Shown here: in pieces, positions 54,762-63,433 of the stretch
Position numbering within the stretch: position 1 is the stretch's first letter
Layout of the letters: each line of letters starts with the position of its first letter
Assembly (NCBI GenBank): GCA_025359785.1
Contig: JANYET010000014.1
Location: forward strand, 62,001-126,000
Reading direction: 5' to 3'
DNA: 64,000 bases
From: Alphaproteobacteria bacterium
GTDB taxonomy: Bacteria; Pseudomonadota; Alphaproteobacteria; Caulobacterales; Caulobacteraceae
Program-made: the position numbers and the translations under genes
The notes under the pieces: generated by a model
What the model was told of the DNA's origin: nothing
Database searches by the model: none
What the model saw: the letters and a program-made list of their open reading frames with translations, nothing else

Positions 54762-55852
54762 ACCGCCTCGAACGCTATGTGCTGGCCCGCACTCTGGGCT
54801 CGGTCGCCGCGGCGCTGACGGTGATCTCGGCGATGATCCTGCTGATCCAGTTCGTGGACCTGTCGCGCACCATCGGCGTGCGCGCCGACGTCAGCGCGAG
54901 CGACATCTTCGGCCTGACCCTGCTCAAGTCGCCGGCGGTGATCGAGATCCTGCTGCCCTTCGTCTTCCTGGCCGGCGGAGTCGGCGCCTTCGTGAGCCTG
55001 AACCGCCGCAGCGAGCTGGTGGCCATGCGCGCCGCCGGCGTCTCGGCCTGGCGCTTCATCAGTCCCGCGGCGATGGCCGCCTTCGTGGCCGGTATTCTGG
55101 CGGTGACGGTGATCAACCCGGTTTCGGCAGCCCTCAACGCCCGCTTCGAGGCCGACCGCGCCAAGATCATGGCCAACTACCTGGGCGACGCGCCGAAGGA
55201 CATCTGGCTGCGCCAGGGCGACGAGCACACCCAGATGGTGATCCACGCGACGGCCCGCGACACAGTTCAAGGTGAGGTGCGGCTGCGTAACGTCTCGCTG
55301 TTCGTCTACCAGAAGAACAAGGCCGGCCAGCCCGAGTTCAAGCGCCGGCTGGAGGCCTCCGAGGCGGTTCTGAGGCCCGGCTTCTGGCAACTGAAGGATG
55401 TGCGCGAAGCCACCGCCGGCGAAAGCTCGGTGCGCTCCGACAGCCTCTCGATTCGCTCGACACTGGACTCCGAAGCGGCCGTCGAGCGGTTCGCCTCGCC
55501 CACCGCCATCGCCTTCTGGCGCCTGCCGGCGGCCATCAAACAGACGGAGGATTCCGGCTTTTCCGCCTCCGGCTACCGTCTGAAATTCCAGCAGCTGCTG
55601 GCGACGCCGGTGATGTTCGCGGCCATGGCGGTCCTGGCCGCGGCCTTCTCCCTGCGGCTCGTGCGCCTGGGCGGACTGGCGAGCCTGGCCGGCGCGGGTG
55701 TGGCGCTGGGTTTCGTGGTCTTCTTTTTCAACGCCTTCTCCGGCGCGCTCGGACGCGCCGACATCATTCCGCTATTCGCCGCCGCCTGGGCGCCGGCCGT
55801 GGTCGCCCTGCTGTCTGGTCTCACCCTGCTCTGCTACACCGAAGACGGTTGA
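54758..55852 (+). CDS. lptG: LPS export ABC transporter permease LptG
   Basis: Second LPS-export permease, pairing with LptF and the LptB ATPase. The 364-residue product starts MNRLERYVLARTLGSVAAAL, has the coupling-helix region LNRRSELVAMRAAGVSAWRFISP, a periplasmic jellyroll (RQGDEHTQMVIHATARD, VSLFVYQKNKAGQPEFKRRLEA) and C-terminal helices. It overlaps lptF by four bases and is followed by lptD after 77 bases. Confidence 0.96.
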   Translation: MNRLERYVLARTLGSVAAALTVISAMILLIQFVDLSRTIGVRADVSASDIFGLTLLKSPAVIEILLPFVFLAGGVGAFVSLNRRSELVAMRAAGVSAWRFISPAAMAAFVAGILAVTVINPVSAALNARFEADRAKIMANYLGDAPKDIWLRQGDEHTQMVIHATARDTVQGEVRLRNVSLFVYQKNKAGQPEFKRRLEASEAVLRPGFWQLKDVREATAGESSVRSDSLSIRSTLDSEAAVERFASPTAIAFWRLPAAIKQTEDSGFSASGYRLKFQQLLATPVMFAAMAVLAAAFSLRLVRLGGLASLAGAGVALGFVVFFFNAFSGALGRADIIPLFAAAWAPAVVALLSGLTLLCYTEDG

Positions 55853-55929
55853 ATCGTTCGCAAGCCCGGCTATGCATCCGCTCAGCAGCCTGGCCTGGGC
55901 GCGTCGCGATAAGGATCGGAAGTCCGAAG

Positions 55930-58398
55930 ATGAGTCCGCGTCGGCGCGCGCTGCCCTCAGCCGCCCCCTTTTCTGCGGTCAAACGCACGCTGCTCACCGG
56001 CGCGGCGCTGGCGTTGCTTTGGCCTGCGGTGGCCATGGCCCAGACCCCGGACTCGCCGCTCGATCCGACCGGCCAGAACCCGCTGACCCGCAATCAGCGC
56101 GGCCAGATCCTCAACGAAACCCGCGAGCGCGACGCCCGCGCCAAGACCGCGGGCCCCGCCAGCACCGATGGATTGAAGCCCGGTGAGCTCTACATCGAGG
56201 CCGACCAGCTCGTTCGCGACGACAAGAACGGCGTCACCACCGCCGAAGGCTCCGTGGAGATTCGCTACGAGGACAGGACCCTTCGCGCCGACCGCCTGGT
56301 CTACAAGGAGCCGCCCCCGCAGCCCGGCGGACAGCCCAGAAGCCGTGACAAGACCACGCCGGCCCAAGGTGTGATTCGCGCCTACGGCCACGTCCAGGTG
56401 ATCCACGACGACGGGTCCGTCGAATTCGCTGACCAGATGACGCTCGACGACAAGATGCAGGCCGGCATCGCGTTCGCCTTCTCCACGCGCATGAAGGACA
56501 AGCGCGCGAACCAGGAGGTTCTGATCGCCGGCGCCAGCGCGGTGCGGCGGTCCGAGGACATCCAGGAGCTCAACAAGGCGATCTACACACCCTGCGCCGT
56601 CTGCGTCGGCGACACGCCCAAGGAACCGACCTGGTCGATCTCGGCCGACCGGGTGGTGCAGGACAGCGTCCACCACCTGATCTACTACCGCCACGCCAAG
56701 ATCCGGATTCTCGGCATCCCGGTGTTCTATTTTCCGGTGTTCTGGCACGCCGATCCGTCGGCGGAGCGGTCTTCGGGACTGCTGGCGCCACGGGTGGGCT
56801 TCAGCAGCCGCCGCGGTTTTTCCTACGACCAGCCCTATCTCTGGGTGATCAGCCCGTCCGCGGACCTGACGATCGCCCCGCAGATCAACACCCGGGCCAA
56901 TCCCTTTGTGAACCTGCACTACCGGCAGGCCTTCACCACGGGCCAGATCGACATGCGCTTCGGCTACACCCACGAAGCCGACCTCGACGGCAAGGGCAAC
57001 CGGTTCGGCGACAACACCAACCGCAGCTATGTGCTCGGCCGCGGCGCCTTCCACCTCGACGACAAGTGGCTGGTGGGCTTCACCGCGGAGCGCGCGTCCG
57101 ATCCGCTGATCTTCGACAAGTACGACGTTGGCCGGATCTATGAGGCGCGCGGCCCCTATGTCGCCGATGACCGCCGGCTGATCAGCCAGGCCTACGCGAT
57201 CCGGCAGGACGCCAATTCCTATGCCTCGATCGCCGCCTTCAGCATCCAGGGCCTGCGGCCGGGCGACAACAACCGCACCTTCCCGATCGTCGCCCCGGTT
57301 GTAGACGCCCGCTACGAGGCCCCGGGCGACGTGCTGGGCGGCCGCCTGCGGTTTACGGCCAGCGCGGTGTCGCTGACCCGCGACCAGTCGCCGGACAATG
57401 TCGCGCTGAAGCTGCCCGGCCTCGACTCCACCCGGGTCAGCGGCGGCCTCGACTGGCGGCGCATCTTCACGTCGGAATCGGGCCTGCGGGTCGAGCCCTT
57501 CGCCGACCTGCGCCTCGATGGCTATACGATGAGCGACATCGCGACCGGCGTCGGCAAGACCACGACCTCCCGGAATCAAGCCCGCGCGGTCGGCGTGGTC
57601 GGGGCAGACGTGTCCTACCCAATCTATCGCCGCTTCGGCGACTCGACGGTCGTGCTGGAGCCTCTGGTCCAGCTCGCCGCCTCGCCCAAGGTCGAGCAGG
57701 TCAGCCTCGGCCGCACCGCCGCCGGCAAGCCGATCTATCTGGACGAAGACTCCATTGCCTTCGAGTTCGACGAGACGACCCTCTTCCAGGCCAACAAATT
57801 CCCCGGCTACGACCTCTACGAGGATGGCCTGCGCCTCAATGTCGCCGGCCGGGGCTCGATCCTGTGGGACGATGGACGACGCGCCAGCCTGTTGATCGGC
57901 CGCAGCTTCCGCGACCGGGTCAACACCGTCTTTGCCCCCGGCTCCGGCCTGACCGGCCGCGCTTCGGACTGGATTGTCGCCGGCGACGCGCAGCCCTGGA
58001 GGGGCCTGTCCTTCTTCGCCCGGACCCGGCTCGACGCGGAAACCTTCGAGATCCACCGACTGGAGGCCGGCGCCAACGTCAATGTGAAATGGGGCTCCGG
58101 CTATATCCGCTACCTGTCGGACGACCAGGGCATCAACGGCGCCAAGGTCAAGAACGCCGACGTCGGGGGCGACCTGAACGTCACCCAACACTGGGGTGTC
58201 AGCGCCTACGGCAACCGCGATCTGATCCAGAAGGCCTGGGTCATCCGCGACGTCGGCGTGTTCTATAAGGACGACTGCATCCGGGTAGACGTATTCTACC
58301 GCCACGAGGACATCATCCTCGGACGCCTGGGAAGCAGCGACAGACTGTCCGTGCGCCTAACGCTCGCCACATTGGGCGCACCTCTTTATGGACGCTAG
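55930..58398 (+). CDS. lptD: LPS assembly protein LptD
   Basis: Outer-membrane barrel that inserts LPS into the outer leaflet. The 822-residue product has a signal peptide (LLTGAALALLWPAVAMAQ), an N-terminal LptA-like beta-jellyroll (about 80-260: LYIEADQLVRDDKNGVTTAEGSVEIRYEDRTLRADRL) and the long barrel domain. A CAVC pair (about residue 222) is the usual CxxC of alphaproteobacterial LptD. The ATG at 55930 follows GGAAG; frame codons back to 55849 are not supported. Ends 44 bases before surA. Confidence 0.95.
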   Translation: MSPRRRALPSAAPFSAVKRTLLTGAALALLWPAVAMAQTPDSPLDPTGQNPLTRNQRGQILNETRERDARAKTAGPASTDGLKPGELYIEADQLVRDDKNGVTTAEGSVEIRYEDRTLRADRLVYKEPPPQPGGQPRSRDKTTPAQGVIRAYGHVQVIHDDGSVEFADQMTLDDKMQAGIAFAFSTRMKDKRANQEVLIAGASAVRRSEDIQELNKAIYTPCAVCVGDTPKEPTWSISADRVVQDSVHHLIYYRHAKIRILGIPVFYFPVFWHADPSAERSSGLLAPRVGFSSRRGFSYDQPYLWVISPSADLTIAPQINTRANPFVNLHYRQAFTTGQIDMRFGYTHEADLDGKGNRFGDNTNRSYVLGRGAFHLDDKWLVGFTAERASDPLIFDKYDVGRIYEARGPYVADDRRLISQAYAIRQDANSYASIAAFSIQGLRPGDNNRTFPIVAPVVDARYEAPGDVLGGRLRFTASAVSLTRDQSPDNVALKLPGLDSTRVSGGLDWRRIFTSESGLRVEPFADLRLDGYTMSDIATGVGKTTTSRNQARAVGVVGADVSYPIYRRFGDSTVVLEPLVQLAASPKVEQVSLGRTAAGKPIYLDEDSIAFEFDETTLFQANKFPGYDLYEDGLRLNVAGRGSILWDDGRRASLLIGRSFRDRVNTVFAPGSGLTGRASDWIVAGDAQPWRGLSFFARTRLDAETFEIHRLEAGANVNVKWGSGYIRYLSDDQGINGAKVKNADVGGDLNVTQHWGVSAYGNRDLIQKAWVIRDVGVFYKDDCIRVDVFYRHEDIILGRLGSSDRLSVRLTLATLGAPLYGR

Positions 58399-58441
58399 AC
58401 ATTGCGGCCGGACGCGGCCGAACGAAGGAATGAACTCATCC

Positions 58442-59872
58442 ATGATGCCCGCGCGTAACGTCACGAGCCTTGGGGCGCGGGGCGCTTTGATCGCAACAGC
58501 GCTTTGGGCTGTCGCCCTGCCCTTGGGCGTCCACGCCCAGGCGCCGGCGCAGCCTTTGCGCGGCCAGGTCGGCGCGCCGCCGCCGGCCGCCTCGGCCCCG
58601 ACAGCCTCGGCCTCGGCCGCCGCGTCGCCCGCACCAGCGCCCGCATCTGCGCCAGCGCCCTATACGGCCATGCGCCCATTGTCGGAATCGGTGGCGGCGA
58701 TCGTCAACGACGACATCATCTCGACCTACGACCTGGCCCAGCGCATGCGCCTGCTGATCGCCACCACCGGCGTCCAGCCGACCCAGGACACCCTGCCCCA
58801 GTTCCAGCAACAGGCGCTGATCTCCCTGGTGGACGAGCGCCTGCAACTGCAGGAGTTGCGGCGGGTCGAAAAGGACCAGAAGTTCTCGATCGTCGCCAGC
58901 GACCAGGAAGTCGGCGAAGAGCTGAGCGACATGGCCCAGCAGAATCGCCTCAGCGCCGAGGCTTTCGTGGCCGCCCTGAAAAGCCAGGGCATCGACAAAG
59001 AAACCCTGTTCCAGCAGATTCGCGCCCAGATGAGCTGGCAGAAGTGGATTCGCGGCCGCTATGGCTCGCGCCTGCGGATCGGCGAAGACCAGATCAAGGC
59101 CACCCAGGCCCGCCTGATCGCCTCGGCCTCCAAGCCGCAGTACCAGGTGAGCGAGGTGTTCCTCGACGCCGGACGCACCGGCGGCATGGACCAGGCCATG
59201 AAGGGTGCGACCCAGCTGGTCGCCCAGCTGCAACAGGGCGCGCCGTTTGCCGCCGTCGCGCGCCAGTTTTCCGCCTCCTCCACCGCCGCGGCCGGCGGTG
59301 ACGCGGGGTGGATCAGCCCTGGCGAGCTGCCCACGGAAGTCGATGCGACACTCGAAAAGCTGCGGCCGGGCCAGTTGTCGGCGCCCATCCCGGTGAAGGA
59401 CGGCGTCTACATCATCTATCTGAAGGACAAGCGCTCGGGCTCCGGCCAGACGCTGATCAGCCTGAAGCAGGCCGCCATCGCCCTGCCCGCCACAGCCACG
59501 GACGCCGAGGTGGCCGCCGCGCGCGCCAAGCTCGAGGATGTCCGCGCGCAGATCAAGGACTGCAAGACCCTTGAGGCGACGGTGGGCAAGACGCCCGGGG
59601 TGATCGCCGGCGACCTGGGCGAAGCCGAGACCGCCGACCTGTTGCCGGAGTTCGCCGACGCGGCGAAGGCGCTGCAACCGGGCCAGCTCTCCCAGCCGCT
59701 GCGCACCAAGGTCGGCCTTCACGTCCTGGCGGTTTGCGGCAAGCGCGCGGCCGGCGCGGCGCAGGCCGATCACGACCAGATCGAAAGCCGGCTGACCGGC
59801 GAACAGCTCAGCATGATCGCGCGGCGCTACATGCGCGACCTGCGCAACTCCGCGACGCTGGAGTACCGCTAG
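58442..59872 (+). CDS. surA: Periplasmic peptidyl-prolyl isomerase SurA
   Basis: Chaperone for outer-membrane proteins such as LptD. Signal peptide (LIATALWAVALPLGVHAQ), an Ala/Pro-rich linker (about 35-75), the SurA N-domain (LSESVAAIVNDDIISTYDLAQRM), then a parvulin-type domain (YQVSEVFLDAGRTGG to GVYIIYLKDKRSG) and a degenerate second domain. About 476 residues. The start is uncertain: ATGs at 58430, 58442 and 58445 are possible. AAGGA 12 bases upstream favours 58442. lptD-surA-pdxA-rsmA order is classic. Confidence 0.94.
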   Translation: MMPARNVTSLGARGALIATALWAVALPLGVHAQAPAQPLRGQVGAPPPAASAPTASASAAASPAPAPASAPAPYTAMRPLSESVAAIVNDDIISTYDLAQRMRLLIATTGVQPTQDTLPQFQQQALISLVDERLQLQELRRVEKDQKFSIVASDQEVGEELSDMAQQNRLSAEAFVAALKSQGIDKETLFQQIRAQMSWQKWIRGRYGSRLRIGEDQIKATQARLIASASKPQYQVSEVFLDAGRTGGMDQAMKGATQLVAQLQQGAPFAAVARQFSASSTAAAGGDAGWISPGELPTEVDATLEKLRPGQLSAPIPVKDGVYIIYLKDKRSGSGQTLISLKQAAIALPATATDAEVAAARAKLEDVRAQIKDCKTLEATVGKTPGVIAGDLGEAETADLLPEFADAAKALQPGQLSQPLRTKVGLHVLAVCGKRAAGAAQADHDQIESRLTGEQLSMIARRYMRDLRNSATLEYR

Positions 59873-59881
59873 GATGGCGGG

Positions 59882-60904
59882 GTGAAGCCAGGCCCGCTGG
59901 CGCTCACGCTCGGCGACCCGGCCGGCATCGGCCCGGAGATCATCGTCAAGGCGTGGACCGCGTTGCGCCACGGCGGACCGCCCTTTCTGGTGGTCGGCGA
60001 CTATCAGGCCCTGGCCTCGGCCTCGGCCGGCGGCGCCTCGATCCTGCAGAAGGTCATTGCCCCCGCCGAGGCGCTCGACGCCTTCGAACACGCCCTGCCG
60101 ATCCTCGACCTGCCGCTGCGCAGTCCCGTTATCGCCGGCCAGCCGTCGCCGGCCGCCGCGCCCGCGATTATCCAGTGGATCGAGACCGCGGTTGGTCTGG
60201 CGCTATCCGGCGCGGTCGCCGGCGTCGTCACCGCGCCGATCGCCAAGGCGCCGCTCTATGACGCCGGGTTCAAGTTTCCCGGCCACACCGAGTTCCTGGG
60301 CGAACTCACCGCCGCCGCCAATTTCGACGGCGCGCGTGGCCCGGTGATGATGCTGACGGCCGGCGGCCTGCGCGTGGCGCTGGTCACCGTCCACACGCCC
60401 CTCGCCAAGGTCTCCGGCCTGCTCAGCGTCGAGGCCATCGTCAACGCCAGCCTGGTGACCGCCCAGGCGTTACGGCGCGACTTCGGGATCGCCGAGCCCC
60501 GGCTGGCCGTCGCCGGTTTCAATCCGCACGCCGGCGAAGGCGGCGGCATCGGCCGCGAGGAGATCGATATCGTGGCGCCGGCGATCCGCGCGCTGGAGGA
60601 CCTGGGCGTCAACGTCACCGGGCCGCATCCGGCCGACAGCCTGTTCCCGGCGGAGATGCGCGGTCGCTACGATGCGGCCATCTGCCTCTATCATGACCAG
60701 GCCCTGATCCCGGTGAAGATGCTCGACTTCTGGGGTGGCGTGAACGTGACCCTGGGATTGCCCATCGTGCGCACATCTCCCGACCATGGCACCGCCTTCG
60801 ACATCGCCGGCCGCGGCCTGGCGCGTCCCGACAGCCTGATCGCCGCCATCAAGCTCGCCGACCAGCTCGCCCGAGCGCGAGCCGGTCAGGTCAGGGCGGC
60901 GTGA
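59882..60904 (+). CDS. pdxA: 4-hydroxythreonine-4-phosphate dehydrogenase
   Basis: Oxidises 4-phosphohydroxythreonine in pyridoxal phosphate synthesis. The 340-residue product has LALTLGDPAGIGPEIIVKAW, KFPGHTEFLGEL, and LYHDQALIPVKML with metal-binding His residues, then RTSPDHGTAFDIAG. It starts with GTG at 59882, nine bases after the surA stop, and overlaps rsmA by four bases. It supplies the cofactor used by glyA and hemA of this window. Confidence 0.96.
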   Translation: MKPGPLALTLGDPAGIGPEIIVKAWTALRHGGPPFLVVGDYQALASASAGGASILQKVIAPAEALDAFEHALPILDLPLRSPVIAGQPSPAAAPAIIQWIETAVGLALSGAVAGVVTAPIAKAPLYDAGFKFPGHTEFLGELTAAANFDGARGPVMMLTAGGLRVALVTVHTPLAKVSGLLSVEAIVNASLVTAQALRRDFGIAEPRLAVAGFNPHAGEGGGIGREEIDIVAPAIRALEDLGVNVTGPHPADSLFPAEMRGRYDAAICLYHDQALIPVKMLDFWGGVNVTLGLPIVRTSPDHGTAFDIAGRGLARPDSLIAAIKLADQLARARAGQVRAA

Positions 60905-61737
60905 GCCTCGAAGACCTGCCGCCGCTTCGTGACGCCCTGGCCGAGCACGGCCTGCTGGCCAAGAAGGCCTTTGGCCAGCACTTCCTCCTGGACCTCAACA
61001 TCACCCGCAAGATCGTCCGCCTGGCCGACGTCGCGCCCGGCGACCGGGTCATCGAGGTGGGGCCCGGCCCGGGCGGCCTGACCCGCGCCCTGCTGGAAGC
61101 CGGCGCCCAGGTGACCGCCATCGAGAAGGACCCACGCTTCCGCCCGCTGCTGGAGGAGATCGCTGCCGCCGCGGCGCCCGGCGCGCTGACGCTGACCTTC
61201 GCCGACGCGCTCACCGCCGACGAATCGGCGCTGATGGCCGGCGGACCGGGCCATGTGGTCTCCAACCTGCCTTACAACGTCGGCACTGCGTTGCTGATCA
61301 AGTGGCTGACCGGTCCGTGGACGCCGGCCTCCATGACCCTGATGTTCCAGAAGGAAGTCGCCCAGCGGATCGTCGCCCCCGTCGACGGCGACGCCTATGG
61401 CCGTCTCGCGGTGATCGCCCAGGCCACCTGCGACGCCGCCATCGTCATGGACGTGCCGGCCCGCGCCTTCACCCCGCCGCCGAAAGTCGAATCCGCCGTG
61501 GCCCGCCTGACGCCACGGCCCGACCGCCCCTCGCCCGCCCGCCTCGACGCCCTGCAGAAGTTGACCGCCGCGGCCTTCGGCCAGCGCCGCAAGATGCTGC
61601 GCGCCAGCCTCAAGGGCGTGGGCGGCGAGCCGTTGATCGAGGCCGCCGGTCTGAACCCGCAAGCGCGCGCCGAGACCGTGGACGTCGCGGGCTTCCTGCG
61701 GCTCGCCGACGCCTGGCTGGCGGCGCGCGGGCGCTAG
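60901..61737 (+). CDS. rsmA: 16S rRNA (adenine1518/1519-N6)-dimethyltransferase
   Basis: KsgA-type enzyme dimethylating two adjacent adenines near the 3' end of 16S rRNA. The 278-residue product has KKAFGQHFLLDLNITRKIV, the SAM motif VIEVGPGPGGLTRALLEAGA, the catalytic motif VVSNLPYNVGTALL and a C-terminal helical domain with RRKMLRASLKGVG. It starts with GTG at 60901 in a GTGA overlap with pdxA. Confidence 0.97.
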   Translation: MSLEDLPPLRDALAEHGLLAKKAFGQHFLLDLNITRKIVRLADVAPGDRVIEVGPGPGGLTRALLEAGAQVTAIEKDPRFRPLLEEIAAAAAPGALTLTFADALTADESALMAGGPGHVVSNLPYNVGTALLIKWLTGPWTPASMTLMFQKEVAQRIVAPVDGDAYGRLAVIAQATCDAAIVMDVPARAFTPPPKVESAVARLTPRPDRPSPARLDALQKLTAAAFGQRRKMLRASLKGVGGEPLIEAAGLNPQARAETVDVAGFLRLADAWLAARGR

Positions 61738-61790
61738 ACGCGGACGCCGACTGGCCGTCCTATGGGACCGCCGTCGGAGGGGGATACCGG

Positions 61791-62483
61791 ATGCTGATCC
61801 TGTTGGGCGTGGCCGTGATCGTGGCGGGCTTCGCGCTGCGCCTCAATCCGCTGCTGGTGGTTGTAGCCGCGGCCCTGACCAGCGGCTGGTTCGCGGGTCT
61901 CTCGCCGCTGCAGGTGATCGCGGCCTTCGGCAAGGCGTTCAACGAGAACCGCTACGTCAGTATCGCCTATCTGGCGTTGCCCCTGGTGGGCGTGCTCGAA
62001 CGCGCGGGCCTGCGCGAACGCGCCGCCGCGATCATCGCCGGCCTCAAGGGTGTGACCGCGGGCCGCTTCCTGCTGAGCTATATGGCGCTTCGCCAGGTCA
62101 CCGCCGCCGTGGGGCTGGTCGCCATCGCCGGGCAGCCCCAGACCGTGCGGCCGCTGATCGCGCCGATGGCCGAGGCGGCCACCGAGGTTCACGACGGTCC
62201 GCCGGACCTTGCGGCGCGCTACGCCGTGCGCGCCATGGCCGCGGCCACCGACAATGTCGCGGTGTTCTTCAGCGAAGACGTCTTCATCGCCATGGGATCG
62301 GTGCTGCTGATGGTGGGCTTCCTGACCTCCAGCGCGATCGTGCTCGACCCGATCCACATCTCCGTCTGGTCGATCCCCACGGCGCTGGCGGCCTTCGCGA
62401 TCCACGGCGCACGGCTGCTGCTCTTCGACCGCCGCCTCGCCCGCCGCCTCGCCCCCCGGACCCCGGGTGTGATCAGGCCGTGA
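61791..62483 (+). CDS. DUF969 membrane protein
   Basis: A 230-residue integral membrane protein with about six hydrophobic segments (LILLGVAVIVAGFALRLNPLLVVVAAALTSGWFAGL to VWSIPTALAAFAIHG). The middle has KAFNENRYVSIAYLALPLVGVLERAGL, typical of the ion-transporter-like DUF969 family. The ATG at 61791 has GGAGGGGG upstream. A GTGA overlap with DUF979 suggests two halves of one transporter. I know of no proven substrate; relatives sit beside pyroglutamate genes. Confidence 0.88.
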   Translation: MLILLGVAVIVAGFALRLNPLLVVVAAALTSGWFAGLSPLQVIAAFGKAFNENRYVSIAYLALPLVGVLERAGLRERAAAIIAGLKGVTAGRFLLSYMALRQVTAAVGLVAIAGQPQTVRPLIAPMAEAATEVHDGPPDLAARYAVRAMAAATDNVAVFFSEDVFIAMGSVLLMVGFLTSSAIVLDPIHISVWSIPTALAAFAIHGARLLLFDRRLARRLAPRTPGVIRP

Positions 62484-63433
62484 TCAAGCTCAGCGCCGTC
62501 TATCTGCTGGCCGGCCTGATGTTCGCGGGCTTCGCGCTATTCAGCGCCGGCGACCGCGCCAATTCCAAGCGGTTCGGCAACACCGCCTTCTGGGGCCTCA
62601 CGGCGCTCAGCTTCCTGGCGGGAGACCGGCTAGGCGACCTGGGCAACGGCGTGCTGGTCCTGAGCCTCGCGCTGCTGGCCGGGTTCGGCTTGCTGGGGCG
62701 CGGCCAGCCGGCGACCACGACCCCGGATGAGCGGATGGCGCTCGCCCAGCGGTTCGGCAACCGGCTGTTCATCCCGGCCCTGATGCTGCCGCTGGTCGTC
62801 GCGCTCGGAGTGCTGGTCCTCAAGCCCATCCAATTCGGCGGCATCGCCCTGATGGACCCGAAACAGGCGACGCTGATCTCGCTGGCGGTTGCGGTGATCG
62901 TTGGCCTGGTCACGGCGCTGATCCTGCTGCGCCAGCCGCCGGCAAGCCCGCTGCAGGAAGGCCGCCGTCTGGCCGACACGATCGGTTGGGCTGTGCTGTT
63001 GCCGCAGTTCCTGGCGGCCCTGGGCGCGGTCTTCGCCCTGGCCGGCGTCGGCGCCCAGATCGGCCACCTCGTGACCACCTACCTGCCGGTCGACACCCGG
63101 TTCGCCGCCGTGACCGTCTACTGCGTCGGCATGGCGGCCTTCACCATGCTGATGGGCAACGCCTTCGCGGCCTTTCCGGTGCTGACCGGCGGCGTCGCCA
63201 TCCCGATCCTGGTGATCCATTTCGGCGGCAATCCGGCGGTGATCGCCTCGATCGGCATGCTATCCGGCTTCTGCGGCACGCTGATGACGCCGCTGGCCGC
63301 CAACTTCAACCTGGTCCCGCCGGCCCTGCTGGAGATCCCCGACCGCTATGCGGTGATCAAGGCGCAGATTCCGACGGCGCTGCTGATGCTGATCGTCAAC
63401 ACGGTGCTGATGTATGTCCTCGCGTTCCAATAG
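62480..63433 (+). CDS. DUF979 membrane protein
   Basis: A 317-residue membrane protein with about eight segments, always paired with DUF969. Features include GNTAFWGLTALSFLAGDRLGDL, a likely membrane-embedded loop with MLMGNAFAAFPVLTGGVAIPI, and GGNPAVIASIGMLSGFCGTLMTPLAANFNLVP. The paired genes resemble the N- and C-terminal halves of ion-transporter permeases. It overlaps DUF969 by four bases and DUF2891 by 20, so all three are co-translated. Confidence 0.88.
   Translation: MIKLSAVYLLAGLMFAGFALFSAGDRANSKRFGNTAFWGLTALSFLAGDRLGDLGNGVLVLSLALLAGFGLLGRGQPATTTPDERMALAQRFGNRLFIPALMLPLVVALGVLVLKPIQFGGIALMDPKQATLISLAVAVIVGLVTALILLRQPPASPLQEGRRLADTIGWAVLLPQFLAALGAVFALAGVGAQIGHLVTTYLPVDTRFAAVTVYCVGMAAFTMLMGNAFAAFPVLTGGVAIPILVIHFGGNPAVIASIGMLSGFCGTLMTPLAANFNLVPPALLEIPDRYAVIKAQIPTALLMLIVNTVLMYVLAFQ

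Noticed and set aside
55957-58305. 782-codon open frame opposite lptD
   Set aside because: Antisense shadow of a real barrel gene; composition and lack of motifs match a GC-rich shadow.
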